From Candidatus Cloacimonas sp. (GTDB lineage: Bacteria; Cloacimonadota; Cloacimonadia; Cloacimonadales; Cloacimonadaceae): DNA of 64,000 nucleotides. A program made the translations under genes and the position numbers. Location of the stretch: contig JALOCJ010000002.1 of the NCBI GenBank assembly GCA_023227825.1, positions 248,001-312,000 on the forward strand, written 5' to 3'. How positions within the stretch are numbered: position 1 is the first letter of the stretch; each line of letters opens with the position of its first letter. Positions 1 to 9,133 of the stretch are shown piece by piece. The notes beneath the pieces were generated by a model. It was not told the DNA's origin, did not search any database, and saw only the letters and a program-made list of their open reading frames with translations.

Positions 1-66
1 TGGACAAAAATTGAATCCTTGAAGGATTTGTCTGATATAGATAGATACCTGTTTTTTAAGAGATAA
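1..66 (+). CDS. 3' end of a CDS cut by the window edge, possibly PrmC (release factor glutamine methyltransferase)
   Basis: Frame 1 is open from base 1 to a TAA at 64-66, giving 21 residues that end in DLSDIDRYLFFKR. The pattern of a hydrophobic pair, then 'xDLxxxDRyxxxxR', resembles the extreme C-terminus of PrmC/HemK methyltransferases, and prmC commonly lies next to murA in bacteria. Only the tail is visible, so this is an inference from a short motif plus gene order. The murA start follows 14 bases later, suggesting one operon. Confidence 0.45.
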   Translation, partial: WTKIESLKDLSDIDRYLFFKR

Positions 67-80
67 AAAAGGACTAAAAA

Positions 81-1334
81 ATGGAACGATTTATTATTGA
101 TGGAAACCGCGATCTGAATGGAACAATATATGTTAGCGGAGCCAAGAATGCTGTTTTACCTGCTATGTCTGCATGCCTTTTAACTAAAGGAAAATCGGTT
201 TTACACAATGTTCCGGATTTGATAGACATCAAGACGATGTCTCATTTATTAAGAATAATCGGAGCCAGAGTTGATTATGAAAATGGCAGTATGAGTATTG
301 ATTCCCGGGATGTTTGTTTTTCAGAAGCACCCTATGAATTAGTTAACAAAATGCGTGCTTCTATTTATGTTTTAGGCCCCCTTTTAGCTCGTTTGAAAAA
401 AGCCAGGGTATCTTTTCCTGGTGGCTGTGCAATAGGAACCAGACCTATTGACTTACATTTACAGGCAATGGAGACCCTGGGAGCTGAAATATCCGTTGAC
501 TATGGCTATATCAATGCCAAAGTAAAAGAATTGAAAGGTGCCGATATCTATTTTACCAAATCCAGCGTAGGTGCCACAATTAATACTCTGATGGCAGCTG
601 TTTTGGCTAAAGGGAAAACAAGAATATTTAATGCCGCAATGGAACCGGAAGTGGATTCTACTATTAACTTGTTAAATAAAATGGGGGCAAAAATAAACGG
701 CAGGGGGACCACCACTCTGGAAATTGAAGGTGTGGAAGAACTTATTCCGATAGAAATGAATATGATCCCCGATAGAATTGAAGCAGGAACTTTTCTTATT
801 GCCGGAGCTCTTAGTAAAAACCCTGTTACAGTTGATAATTGTGAACCGGCACATTTAAATGCAGTTCTGGAGAAATTACGGGAATGCGGTTGTGAACTGG
901 AAATTGAAGATAAAGCTATAACCGTTATTCCGCCTTTTTCCCTAAAGCCGATAAATTTAATCACCCTTCCTTATCCAGGTTTTCCAACGGATTTGCAAGC
1001 TCAATTTACAGTTCTAATGTCCCTGGCAGAAGGGGTTAGCTTTATTGAAGATACAATTTTTCCGGAACGCTATATGCACATTGCAGAACTGGATCGTCTG
1101 GGGGCAAATATTAAAATTGAAAGAAATATAGCTGCTGTTAAAGGTGTTAAAGAACTTAATGGAGCAGAAGTTATGGCTACAGACCTAAGAGCAAGTGCGG
1201 CTCTTGTTTTAGCAGGTATGGTAGCTAAAGGAACAACAATTGTTTCCAGAATTTACCATATAGACCGTGGTTATGAACATATAGAAACCAAACTGAATTC
1301 TATCGGAGCAAAAATTACCCGTGTAGAAGCATAA
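81..1334 (+). CDS. murA: UDP-N-acetylglucosamine 1-carboxyvinyltransferase (MurA)
   Basis: MurA transfers enolpyruvate from PEP to UDP-GlcNAc, the first committed cytoplasmic step of peptidoglycan synthesis and the target of fosfomycin. The 417-residue product is full family length. It shows the N-terminal SGAKNA motif (about 19-24, with Lys22 and Asn23) and the flexible-loop GGCAIGTRPIDLH, which places the reactive Cys at residue 116. Because the loop residue is Cys rather than Asp, the enzyme should be the fosfomycin-sensitive type. A GFPTDLQ segment near residue 300 carries the conserved catalytic Asp. The ATG is preceded by an A-rich, weak 'AAAGGA' ribosome site. It probably continues the operon of the truncated upstream gene. 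Confidence 0.97.
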   Translation: MERFIIDGNRDLNGTIYVSGAKNAVLPAMSACLLTKGKSVLHNVPDLIDIKTMSHLLRIIGARVDYENGSMSIDSRDVCFSEAPYELVNKMRASIYVLGPLLARLKKARVSFPGGCAIGTRPIDLHLQAMETLGAEISVDYGYINAKVKELKGADIYFTKSSVGATINTLMAAVLAKGKTRIFNAAMEPEVDSTINLLNKMGAKINGRGTTTLEIEGVEELIPIEMNMIPDRIEAGTFLIAGALSKNPVTVDNCEPAHLNAVLEKLRECGCELEIEDKAITVIPPFSLKPINLITLPYPGFPTDLQAQFTVLMSLAEGVSFIEDTIFPERYMHIAELDRLGANIKIERNIAAVKGVKELNGAEVMATDLRASAALVLAGMVAKGTTIVSRIYHIDRGYEHIETKLNSIGAKITRVEA

Positions 1335-1363
1335 TAGTTTAGATAGAGGATATCATACTGGTG

Positions 1364-1636
1364 CTTAATCACTTATTTAACGCTCCCTTAACACTGCCGT
1401 AACGATTCTTTAACACTGCCTTAACTTTGTTAAGGGGTCGTTAAAGAAATGTTAATGCAGCATAAAAGATTCAACTTAGCAGGAAATAATGCGCTGTCTA
1501 AAAACAAGTAAAGGTCTCGCCCATTGCAAGCTAAATTATTACAACGGAGAATAAATTTTAATTTTGGACACTATAAATTATGAACAGGCAAGAGGGAAAA
1601 AAGGTTAAGGCAAATTCTTTCTTCGCCTCTTACTTT
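1364..1636 (+). repeat. Dispersed palindrome-centred repeat, copy A (forward)
   Basis: This segment fills the 310-base gap between murA and the convergent gene at 1645. It starts with units of the type CTTAACACTGCC and TAACGATTCTTTAAC, passes through a palindrome around TTAACTTTGTTAA (about 1423-1437), then follows a conserved tail ('GCAGCATAAAAGATTCAAC', 'TGTCTAAAAAC', 'AAATTTTAATTTTGGACAC', 'GGTTAAGGCAAATTC'). The same order recurs at 25.4 and 35.7 kb and, reversed, at 12.7 and 47.1 kb. It is nearly the same as the reversed 12.7 kb copy in its unit sequence. No coding capacity is conserved between copies. Confidence 0.9.
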
Positions 1637-1644
1637 TTTATTCT

Positions 1645-4600
1645 TCATTTCATTAACACCATTTTCCGCTGACTGGTTTCCTTTCCGTTACTTAGCAGAT
1701 AAAAATAAACTCCGCTGGAGACCTGGTAACCCAAATCATCTGTTCCATTCCAGATTACACTATGCTGTCCTTTTTGCAGAGGTCCGTCATAAAGAGTTTT
1801 AACCAATTGTCCTTTGATATTGAAGATACAGAGTTTTAAGGAAAGAGTATTTTCTTTCAAAGTAAAGTTGATAGTAGTTTCAGGATTGAAGGGATTAGGA
1901 TAATTCTGGTGTAATATCAAACTTTGCAAGGGAGGTGTTGTTTCATCGGTAATAGGAGTTCCATTACCCAATTTTTGAGTATAAAGCCCTAAAATTTCTG
2001 TTTTACCGCTGGAACGTCCATCTGCCCAAACAGTATATGCTTTGTTATTCAGAATAGTTGTTTGAGGTTGATATTGAGATTTGGCAGCATTGCAAAGAAC
2101 ATTGCCTTGAGGAGCTCCAATCATTTCTCCGTTTTCGGTGATGTATTTATAATAAAGGTCGCTTTCTATATTTATAAAATCTGCCCAGGAAATAAGATAA
2201 TTACCCTCGGGAAAATAAGCAAGAAAGGGGTCTGATTGAGCAGAATCCCTTTGGACAACATAATAGCCGGTATTGGTCCATAAAGGTTCACCGGATAAAG
2301 AATAATTCTGAGCCATAATATCATTCATTCCATTTATATTTTCACACCAGGCAAAAGTTATACCATTGCTGTTAACAACTATAGATGCCTTTTCCTGTTC
2401 TCTTTGATTATCCGCAAGATTTATCCCCACCGGATTCCATAAATAAGTTCCGTTTTCTGCAATATGCTGTCCCCAATAATTAAGAAGATAATCTTGTCTA
2501 TAGTCCCTCCACATCACAAAAATGCCTAGTGGTGTTTTATGTGCTTTCGGGAGCATTTGAATAGTATCCCAATCGTTATAAGTAGAGGTCTGTAAACCTT
2601 CTTCCTGCCAACCATCCATAGCGGAACCATCTTCTGCAATTCGTTTTACCCAAATTGTTTGAGAAGCCAGATAGGGATTAATTCTATGCCAAACATAGTA
2701 GTTATCTATTAAATCATAAAGAGTGCACTCATTTCTTAAATCTGTCCCTGTAAGTGTAGAAACTAATATACCATTAGGTCCCCACATTTTTTGTCCATTA
2801 TAAATACGCTGACCGTAAATATGATAATAGAAACTGGTTTCTACTTGATCTGAACCGGACCAGCCAAAATAAAAGGAACCGTTATAGTAACTTACTTTAG
2901 GGTCTTTTTGTCTTAAAGGACTATTGGTAGTAAGTTCCATACCCTGATCTCCCCATAATCTTTCTCCGCTTGCACTAAGGAGTTGAGCATAGACCTTCGG
3001 ATTATTACCTCTGGCATCTTCCCAAATAACAGCAATTTGATCATCGGGAGTAACAACTGCACTGGGAGTGGATTGTGATCCTCCAACGGAAACAGTTACA
3101 GGCCTTCCATTTGGTTCTAAATCAATACTGCCATCAGAATTGAGAAACTGGAAAAAAATCCGGTAGCCATCATTGGCAAAACGGGTATCCTGCCAAATAA
3201 TAACAACATCGGAACTGCGTTTTAAAATCAGATAATTATCCAAAGGTGCATCTCCACTTAAACCCCAAAAAACTTCAACTCCATTTACTGCCAAAAGAAC
3301 AGTGCCTTCATAAGAAAGTGCCTGATAATAAATACCTACGCTACCATTACGAATATCCATCCAATTAATGAAAACAAGATTATTACTTACTTTAATTAAA
3401 CTACCACTTTGTTCATTAGGTGCAGTACAAATTGGTTTTCCATTTGCTTCCCATAAAGAATTTCCGCTGGTAGAAAGATGCTGTGCATAAATATCAAAAT
3501 TGGGAGCATTTCCATTTCGTAAATCATCCCAAACGACAAAACAACCGCCATTATTATCCGAAGCTAAGCGGGGATCTATTTGGGCAAATTCTGCCGTGCA
3601 TAAAGCAATACCTTCTTCTCCCCATTGTTTGATACCGGAAGAAGAAATTTTTTGCGCAAAAAGATCAGCATTTTGAGTGTCCAGACGAAAATCTTCCCAA
3701 ACAATGATTACTCCATTATCAGAGGTGTCTACAATACGAGGATTTATTTGAGGTCTGGCAAGCCCATATTGATCACTGTAAACAATTAAGTAATTTCCCC
3801 AAAGCAAATCACCTACCAGGTTAATCTTTTGAGCATAAATATCGGGATCAGCATTGCGTTTATCAGCCCAGGTAAAAACAAAACTACTGTCACTCAGAGC
3901 GGACATTCTAATATCAGATTGGCTTCCTTCTGCCTCACTTATAACTAAAGTATTTTGCCAAACCATTATTCCATTGGCATTATAGCGTTTGGCATAAAGA
4001 TCATCATTACCTGCATAACTGTGTGTGTAGGCAATAATCATCCCTCCCTGTCCATCAGGAAGCATTGTATTTTGAATTTCATCGCCTAAACCATTGGCAA
4101 TAGGAATTCCGTTTACTGTCCATAAAGGATTGCCACTTGAAGAAAGATGCTGACCAAAAAGGTCTTTACTTGGATAACGACTATCCACCCAAATTATATA
4201 AACACCACCTTCATTATCGGGTTCCATATTAAGAGAAATCTGCATTCCCGCCAAAGTGCAAACAGGAAGTCCACCTTCCTGCCAAAGCAAATTACCCTCT
4301 GCATTTATCTTTTGAGCATAAACATCACCATCTAAATCAGCAGAAAAATCAATCCAGGCAATAACATAATTATTATCACTAGTTCTGGTTATTACAGGAT
4401 CTTCCTGACGGTCTGGCTTGCCATCTATTAAAACCGGCTCACTCCAAACCATATTTCCTGCACTATCAACTTTCTGAGCCCAAAGATCACGCTCGCCAAG
4501 TTTTGTATCAGACCAAACATATATTGCTCCACCATCGGTGGTTTCTATACCGGTCCGAAACCATTCAATATTCACTCCTTGACGAATAGCTACTGCTTCA

Positions 4601-4671
4601 GTCCATTCTAATGTTGCAAAAAGCCCTATAGCTATCAGGGCAAAACAAAGCATCGTTGCTATCTTCTTCAT
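1645..4671 (-). CDS. Large secreted repeat (beta-propeller-like) protein with C-terminal type IX/FlgD-like sorting domain
   Basis: The 1008-residue product begins with a signal peptide (about residues 1-19, MKKIATMLCFALIAIGLFA). Most of it consists of about 17 imperfect repeats built around 'DIYAQKINxxGxxLW' and 'xxWxDxRxxxxDxY', spaced 45-60 residues apart, as expected for beta-strand blades. The last ~85 residues contain QNYPNPFNPET, WNGTDDLG, SGVYFY and a terminal KMVLMK, which is the FlgD-like/Por-type sorting domain seen in Bacteroidetes-Chlorobi-Cloacimonadota exported proteins. It is probably surface-attached or released; no catalytic motif is visible and the ligand is unknown. The partial protein at 62.3 kb uses the same repeat style. 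Confidence 0.85.
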   Translation of the reverse strand: MKKIATMLCFALIAIGLFATLEWTEAVAIRQGVNIEWFRTGIETTDGGAIYVWSDTKLGERDLWAQKVDSAGNMVWSEPVLIDGKPDRQEDPVITRTSDNNYVIAWIDFSADLDGDVYAQKINAEGNLLWQEGGLPVCTLAGMQISLNMEPDNEGGVYIIWVDSRYPSKDLFGQHLSSSGNPLWTVNGIPIANGLGDEIQNTMLPDGQGGMIIAYTHSYAGNDDLYAKRYNANGIMVWQNTLVISEAEGSQSDIRMSALSDSSFVFTWADKRNADPDIYAQKINLVGDLLWGNYLIVYSDQYGLARPQINPRIVDTSDNGVIIVWEDFRLDTQNADLFAQKISSSGIKQWGEEGIALCTAEFAQIDPRLASDNNGGCFVVWDDLRNGNAPNFDIYAQHLSTSGNSLWEANGKPICTAPNEQSGSLIKVSNNLVFINWMDIRNGSVGIYYQALSYEGTVLLAVNGVEVFWGLSGDAPLDNYLILKRSSDVVIIWQDTRFANDGYRIFFQFLNSDGSIDLEPNGRPVTVSVGGSQSTPSAVVTPDDQIAVIWEDARGNNPKVYAQLLSASGERLWGDQGMELTTNSPLRQKDPKVSYYNGSFYFGWSGSDQVETSFYYHIYGQRIYNGQKMWGPNGILVSTLTGTDLRNECTLYDLIDNYYVWHRINPYLASQTIWVKRIAEDGSAMDGWQEEGLQTSTYNDWDTIQMLPKAHKTPLGIFVMWRDYRQDYLLNYWGQHIAENGTYLWNPVGINLADNQREQEKASIVVNSNGITFAWCENINGMNDIMAQNYSLSGEPLWTNTGYYVVQRDSAQSDPFLAYFPEGNYLISWADFINIESDLYYKYITENGEMIGAPQGNVLCNAAKSQYQPQTTILNNKAYTVWADGRSSGKTEILGLYTQKLGNGTPITDETTPPLQSLILHQNYPNPFNPETTINFTLKENTLSLKLCIFNIKGQLVKTLYDGPLQKGQHSVIWNGTDDLGYQVSSGVYFYLLSNGKETSQRKMVLMK

Positions 4672-5122
4672 TTCTATCTCCTTCTTTAATAAAAAAACTA
4701 CTATTTATAATGCATTGATGGATATCCTTAATCAATTCCAATATATTTCTCTAAGCAGTATGCAACTTTATATATAAATACATTTCTCTTAAGACAGCTG
4801 AGAATATATTTTCCATCATTCCCTCAATTATGCAAGAATTCTTCCAAACAGATTTATATTGTAGAGATAGAAATAAGCTTTGACAAAATGAGCTTGCCTA
4901 AAAAAATGGTAAAACTTGCCTGAATAGAGAGATTGAAAGCAATGTAAAATACAGATATTATGTTAGTTGATAGAGGAATTATGAACTTAGGTGTTTAGTT
5001 ATATTGCGGGTTAAGTAAAATACAAAATATCAGGTGAAAGGATATGATAAGTGCATAACCGATAATGGTTATGTAAAAAGAGGAAATTTAACTGATTCAA
5101 GCAAATAAGAGAAGAGAGAAAA
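4672..5122. other. Divergent intergenic region, no gene seen
   Basis: About 450 AT-rich bases separate two divergently transcribed genes and must hold both promoters. I found no tRNA-like or coding signal. The only clear structure is a 7-bp perfect stem CATAACC/GGTTATG with a 6-base loop (5054-5073), 50 bases before prs. It is not followed by a T-run, so it is not a standard terminator. No copy of the dispersed repeats is present. Confidence 0.5.
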
Positions 5123-6070
5123 GTGTTTTCTAAACTAATACTAATTACAGGTAATGCGAATCGTCCCTTGGCAGAAGAGGTTTCCCGGCATGCCGGAATT
5201 CCTTTAGCGGATATTGATTTATTCAAATTCTCCAATGACGAAGCGTTTGTAAAAATCAATGACAATGTGCGCGGAGCTGATGTTTTTATAATTCAGCCGA
5301 CTTGTTATCCTGTAAACGATAGTTTAATTGACCTGTTGATTATTATAGATGCTTTAAAGAGAGCTTCGGCACAGCGGATAAATTGTGTTATTCCATATTA
5401 TGCTTATGCGCGTTCTGATAAAAAAGATCAACCGCGTGTTCCCATTACGGCAAAGTTGGTTGCTGATTTAATTACTATTGCAGGTGCGCACAGAGTTATT
5501 ACTGTGGATTTACATGCTGATCAGATTCAGGGATTTTTCAATATTCCTGTGGATCATTTATATGCGATTCCAACTTTTGCCCGTTATTTTAAAAGCATTA
5601 TGCCGATGGATGATATAGTTGTTGTTTCTCCTGATTCCGGAGGTGCAAACAGAGCAAGAGCTTTAGCAAAACGCTTGAATTGTTCTTTAGCCATAGGTGA
5701 TAAACGCAGAAGCGGAAATGAAGATAAAGCTGATCTCTTAAATATTATTGGCGATGTAAATAATAAAACGGCTATTTTGTTTGATGATATAATAGACACC
5801 GGCGGGAGTTTAATTAAAGTAGCTAATGCCTTAGTAGATAAAGGAGTGAAGAAGATTTATGCCGCTTGCACGCATGGTGTTTTAAGTGGAAATGCAGTAT
5901 CTGATTTGGCAGCCTCTCCAATAGAGAAACTCTTTATTACTAATACAATACCTCTATCGGAAGAGAAAAAACTCTGCACCAAAATAGAACAATTATCTAT
6001 TGCCGAAATGCTGGCAATAGCAATTAAGAAAGTGCACATTGAAGAATCAATCAGTGTTTTATTCAGATAA
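5123..6070 (+). CDS. prs: Ribose-phosphate pyrophosphokinase (PRPP synthetase)
   Basis: Prs makes PRPP from ribose 5-phosphate and ATP for purine, pyrimidine, histidine and NAD synthesis. The 315-residue product is full length. It shows the PYYAYARSDKK flexible-loop region (91-101), VDLHADQIQGFF (128-139, with the Mg/ATP-binding His), SPDSGGANRA (169-178), a KRR triad (194-196) and the PRPP-binding DDIIDTGGS (221-229). The start is a GTG; no in-frame ATG lies close by, and the family N-terminus fits this codon. It opens the run prs-L25-pth, an order also common in Firmicutes. Confidence 0.97.
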   Translation: MFSKLILITGNANRPLAEEVSRHAGIPLADIDLFKFSNDEAFVKINDNVRGADVFIIQPTCYPVNDSLIDLLIIIDALKRASAQRINCVIPYYAYARSDKKDQPRVPITAKLVADLITIAGAHRVITVDLHADQIQGFFNIPVDHLYAIPTFARYFKSIMPMDDIVVVSPDSGGANRARALAKRLNCSLAIGDKRRSGNEDKADLLNIIGDVNNKTAILFDDIIDTGGSLIKVANALVDKGVKKIYAACTHGVLSGNAVSDLAASPIEKLFITNTIPLSEEKKLCTKIEQLSIAEMLAIAIKKVHIEESISVLFR

Positions 6071-6085
6071 TAAATGGAGGAATAA

Positions 6086-6703
6086 ATGATATTTAACCTG
6101 AAAGCTACCCCCAGAAAAACAATCAGGAAATCCGATTTGCATACCCTAAGAGCGGGTGGAATGATACCTGCTGTAATCTACGGACCTAAAAGGGAAAGTA
6201 TTTCTGTAAGCATTCCCCAAGGGGATTTTACCCAAATGTATAAAAAGAGTTTTGCAGAAGTTAGTTTCTGGGATATTGAATTAAATGGTAATCAATTTCA
6301 TACGATTTTGAAGGATAAGCAGATTCATCCCGTCACCAGAGAAATGTTGCATCTGGATTTTATGATTGTTTCTGCCGAGGCAATTATTGAAGTAGAAGTT
6401 CCTATTATTATTAAGGGAGAGCCCCAAGGAGTTAAAGAAGGCGGAATGATGGAAATTGTGCAACGCTATGTAAAGATTTCTTGTAAGGCAAATGAAATTC
6501 CTGAGGACCTAATTTTAGATGTAAGTAACTTGAAAATCGGCGAGTCACTGCATATTCGTGATTTGCCAAAAGGTAACTGGCAGGTAAAAGAACATAGCGA
6601 TGTAACTTTAGTCTCAATTCACGCTCCCAGAACGGAAATTGTAGAAGAAAAACCTGCTGCTCCTGTTCCTGAGGAACAAACCCCTCCCGAATCAGAAAAA
6701 TAA
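6086..6703 (+). CDS. rplY: 50S ribosomal protein L25 / general stress protein Ctc
   Basis: L25 of the long Ctc type binds 5S rRNA on the large subunit. The 205-residue product has an N-terminal 5S-binding beta-domain (about 1-95, including RAGGMIPAVIYGP and HLDFM) followed by the C-terminal TL5-like domain (about 100-190). It ends in a Pro/Glu-rich tail, as in many Ctc proteins. A clear TGGAGG ribosome site precedes the ATG. It lies 15 bases after prs and 9 bases before pth, so the three are probably co-transcribed. Confidence 0.95.
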   Translation: MIFNLKATPRKTIRKSDLHTLRAGGMIPAVIYGPKRESISVSIPQGDFTQMYKKSFAEVSFWDIELNGNQFHTILKDKQIHPVTREMLHLDFMIVSAEAIIEVEVPIIIKGEPQGVKEGGMMEIVQRYVKISCKANEIPEDLILDVSNLKIGESLHIRDLPKGNWQVKEHSDVTLVSIHAPRTEIVEEKPAAPVPEEQTPPESEK

Positions 6704-6712
6704 TGTTTATTT

Positions 6713-7309
6713 ATGAAGCTCATTATAGGACTTGGGAATCCGGGAAAGGAATTTGCCCAAAACCGTCACAATCTGGGTTTTATCTGTCTTGACCGTTGGG
6801 CTTCAGGCAGAGAAAGAACTTTTGCCAAAGGTGATGTTTTTGATTATATTATTCTTAAACGAGCTGTTTTGATTAAACCTAAAACCTGGATGAACCGTTC
6901 CGGTGAGGCAATTAAACAGGCACTAAAACAATGGATAATTTCTGAATATATGGTTATTTATGATGATATTGAACTGCCCTTAGCTAAAATTCGTATTCGT
7001 CAAGGGGGAGGAGATGGTGGTCATAATGGACTAAAATCCTTGCTGGAAGTTATACCGCCTGATGAGCTGAAAAGAATTCGGATTGGAATTGGCAGAACTG
7101 ATGAAATTGACCCCAGAAATTATGTGCTTAGCGATATTTTACCCGAGGAATGGGAATTGCTGAATCCGGCTCTTGATTTGGCAGGTAAATTTATTGATCT
7201 TTATATAAAGTATGATTTCAACGCTGTGTTGAATGAATATAGTATCTGGAAAAAATCCTGTTCCGGAGCAGATAGTTCCGGAATCGTAAGTCCAAAGGAG
7301 GAAGAATAG
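6713..7309 (+). CDS. pth: Peptidyl-tRNA hydrolase
   Basis: Pth cleaves peptidyl-tRNAs that drop off the ribosome. The 198-residue product contains GLGNPGKEFAQNRHNLGF with catalytic His19, the KPKTWMNRSG substrate loop (Asn61), YDDIELP with the acidic partner of His19, and the GGDGGHNGLKS segment, all in canonical order. The stop codon shares one base with the GTG start of rpsF, so the two are translationally coupled. A strong AAAGGAGG site for rpsF lies inside its last codons. Confidence 0.96.
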   Translation: MKLIIGLGNPGKEFAQNRHNLGFICLDRWASGRERTFAKGDVFDYIILKRAVLIKPKTWMNRSGEAIKQALKQWIISEYMVIYDDIELPLAKIRIRQGGGDGGHNGLKSLLEVIPPDELKRIRIGIGRTDEIDPRNYVLSDILPEEWELLNPALDLAGKFIDLYIKYDFNAVLNEYSIWKKSCSGADSSGIVSPKEEE

Positions 7310-7596
7310 TGACAAAGGATTATGAACTAATGGTGATTTTAGTTCCCACCTTAAGTGTGGATGAAGCTAATGCTTTGAACGATAGTTTATTGGCTTTGGT
7401 AACCGAAAACGGTGGAGAAATCGTCAAAATTGACCCGTGGGGAAAGCGTTTACTGGCTTATCCCATTAAAAAATTCAGAGAGGGCTATTACTTTGTGGAT
7501 TATTTTAAAGTTGACAGCTTATCTATCAAGAAACTAAAAGCCCTGTTCAATATTAACGAGAACATTATTCGCTACTTATTTGTGGCAAAGAATTAA
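7309..7596 (+). CDS. rpsF: 30S ribosomal protein S6
   Basis: S6 pairs with S18 on the platform of the small subunit. The 95-residue product has the family pattern YELMVIL at the start, WGKRLLAYPIKKFREGYYF in the middle and NIIRYLFV at the end. The GTG start at 7309 overlaps the pth stop and has a strong AGGAGG site about 7 bases upstream. The order rpsF-ssb-rpsR-(membrane protein)-rplI is a widely conserved operon, so the identification is secure. Confidence 0.96.
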   Translation: MTKDYELMVILVPTLSVDEANALNDSLLALVTENGGEIVKIDPWGKRLLAYPIKKFREGYYFVDYFKVDSLSIKKLKALFNINENIIRYLFVAKN

Positions 7597-7606
7597 GGAG
7601 AAAAAA

Positions 7607-8050
7607 ATGGCAGATTTAAAAGTACCGCGATTAAACAGATGTATTTTCAGTGGTAGAATCGGTAACGAGATAGAACTGAAATATACGCCCAAAGGCACTC
7701 CTGTAGTTCGGCTTGTAGTTGCCGTTGACCGTCGCTACAAGGATGAAACAGAACAATGGCAAACGGTCACAAGTTGGATTGACTGTGTTGCCTGGAATAA
7801 ATGGGCTGAATTTGCAGCCAATCAAGTTCATAAAGGCAGTGCTGTAATTATTGAAGGCAGAATTGAAACCCGCAATTGGACAGACCAAAACAATCAAAAC
7901 CGCAAAACCACTGAAGTGATTGTAGATGTCCTTCATTCCCTGGAATGGAAACCTCGCGAAGAAGGAGCAACACCACCTAATGAAGAAGTTCCTCTTCCCG
8001 CAGAAGAAATACCCCATCACAATACTACAACTGACGATGTTCCTTTTTAG
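7607..8050 (+). CDS. ssb: Single-stranded DNA-binding protein
   Basis: SSB coats single-stranded DNA in replication and repair. The 147-residue product has one OB fold (about 7-110: RCIFSGRIGNEIELKYTP, VTSWIDCVAWNKWAE, VHKGSAVIIEGRIETRNWTD). A Pro/Glu-rich linker follows, and the protein ends in the acidic tip DDVPF that recruits partner proteins. The frame stays open further upstream, but I chose the ATG at 7607. It has AAGGAG seven bases before it, and the family N-terminus begins there; the earlier start would overlap rpsF. Confidence 0.96.
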   Translation: MADLKVPRLNRCIFSGRIGNEIELKYTPKGTPVVRLVVAVDRRYKDETEQWQTVTSWIDCVAWNKWAEFAANQVHKGSAVIIEGRIETRNWTDQNNQNRKTTEVIVDVLHSLEWKPREEGATPPNEEVPLPAEEIPHHNTTTDDVPF

Positions 8051-8059
8051 GAGTGAATA

Positions 8060-8296
8060 ATGAATTCTGCTGAAAGAAAGAAAAAATATACCCGCAAAAA
8101 ATACTGTAAATTCTGCGCTAATAAGGAACTTCAAATTGATTACAAGAACATTGATATTCTGAAACCTTATATTTCAGAAGTGGGGAAAATTGAGCCAGCA
8201 CGTTTAACTGGAGCTTGTGCCAAGCATCAAAGGAAGCTTACAACTGAAATCAAACGTGCTCGGCAGATGGCATTGATTCCTTATGTAATTGAATAA
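8060..8296 (+). CDS. rpsR: 30S ribosomal protein S18
   Basis: The 78-residue product matches S18: a basic N-terminus, then CKFC at 16-19, IDYKNIDILKPYISE, and GKIEPARLTGACAKHQRKL. The CxxC pair together with the later ACAKH suggests the zinc-binding 'C+' form of S18, which is an inference from the cysteine pattern. The TAA is followed immediately by the ATG of the next gene with no spacing, which points to coupled translation. Confidence 0.96.
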   Translation: MNSAERKKKYTRKKYCKFCANKELQIDYKNIDILKPYISEVGKIEPARLTGACAKHQRKLTTEIKRARQMALIPYVIE

Positions 8297-9133
8297 ATGC
8301 TGATTTATCCTGTCATCTTTGGAGCTTTGTCACTATTAAGTCCTTTTCTGGGTTTGATTGTGTATATGCTCTATGTTGCCAAAACAGCGGAAGTGAATTT
8401 AACCAAACCCCTGCAGGCATTTTTAATGTTTATTCCGGTTCCGGTGCTGATGTTGATTTTGGATCCTCAAACGAGTACCCGTTTACTTTGTTTGGATGCT
8501 ATTTTAGCAGTAGGTTTACCGATTTTGGTTTTTTTACTTGTGCTAAAAAACAATCACATTCTCAGTAATTCTTTTATGGCAGCATTTTTAGTAATGTTTG
8601 CCTGGGGGATTTTGAGGTATTATTTATTCAGAGGGTATCAAGACCAGCTTTTTGAGCAGGGAATTCAATTGGTGAAGGATAAAATGCCGGCTTTATTAAA
8701 TAGCGATTTGTTACAGCAGACCTTACCGCTCTGGAAAGGAATAATTCCTTCTATTTGGATTATTTCACAAGCGATTGCCTGGCTTATTGGATTTCTGCTT
8801 TTTGAGGGGAGGTTACAAATACCTAATCGGATTGAGAACTTAAGGTTTCCCGTATATTATAACCTGCTCATCATTGCGGTCCTGCCCTTATATTTTTTGG
8901 ATCAGACGAAAGTGCTGTTTTTTAACCTCCTGCTCTCCCTGTGTGTTATTCCCTTTTTTCAGGGAGCAGCTTTGGTTTGGCAGCGTTTAGGAATGATTTT
9001 TTCCAACCGCATAATCAGTGGCTTATTTATGCTTATTATTGTTCTCTATGCCAATATTCTACTGGTTCTGCTGGGTTTTGGAAATATGTGGTTTACAAAA
9101 AGAAATATAACTTCTGGAGGAAACACAGAATGA
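8297..9133 (+). CDS. DUF2232-like integral membrane protein in the ribosomal operon
   Basis: The 278-residue product is very hydrophobic, with about eight predicted membrane segments (for example 5-30, 40-60, 65-85, 95-112, 150-170, 185-205, 208-230, 245-268). Its only charged loop of note lies around 110-145. A membrane protein of this size between rpsR and rplI matches the YybS/DUF2232 family that occupies this slot in several phyla; its role is not established. It begins directly after the rpsR stop and shares an ATGA overlap with rplI. The assignment rests mainly on context and hydropathy. Confidence 0.75.
   Translation: MLIYPVIFGALSLLSPFLGLIVYMLYVAKTAEVNLTKPLQAFLMFIPVPVLMLILDPQTSTRLLCLDAILAVGLPILVFLLVLKNNHILSNSFMAAFLVMFAWGILRYYLFRGYQDQLFEQGIQLVKDKMPALLNSDLLQQTLPLWKGIIPSIWIISQAIAWLIGFLLFEGRLQIPNRIENLRFPVYYNLLIIAVLPLYFLDQTKVLFFNLLLSLCVIPFFQGAALVWQRLGMIFSNRIISGLFMLIIVLYANILLVLLGFGNMWFTKRNITSGGNTE

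Noticed and set aside
1335..1644. tRNA or other RNA gene in repeat-bearing gaps
   Set aside because: The conserved sequence is a dispersed repeat with a long palindrome; no cloverleaf or anticodon arm can be drawn.
7631..8134. Minus-strand frame over ssb
   Set aside because: Shadow of ssb and rpsR, which are conserved ribosomal-operon genes.
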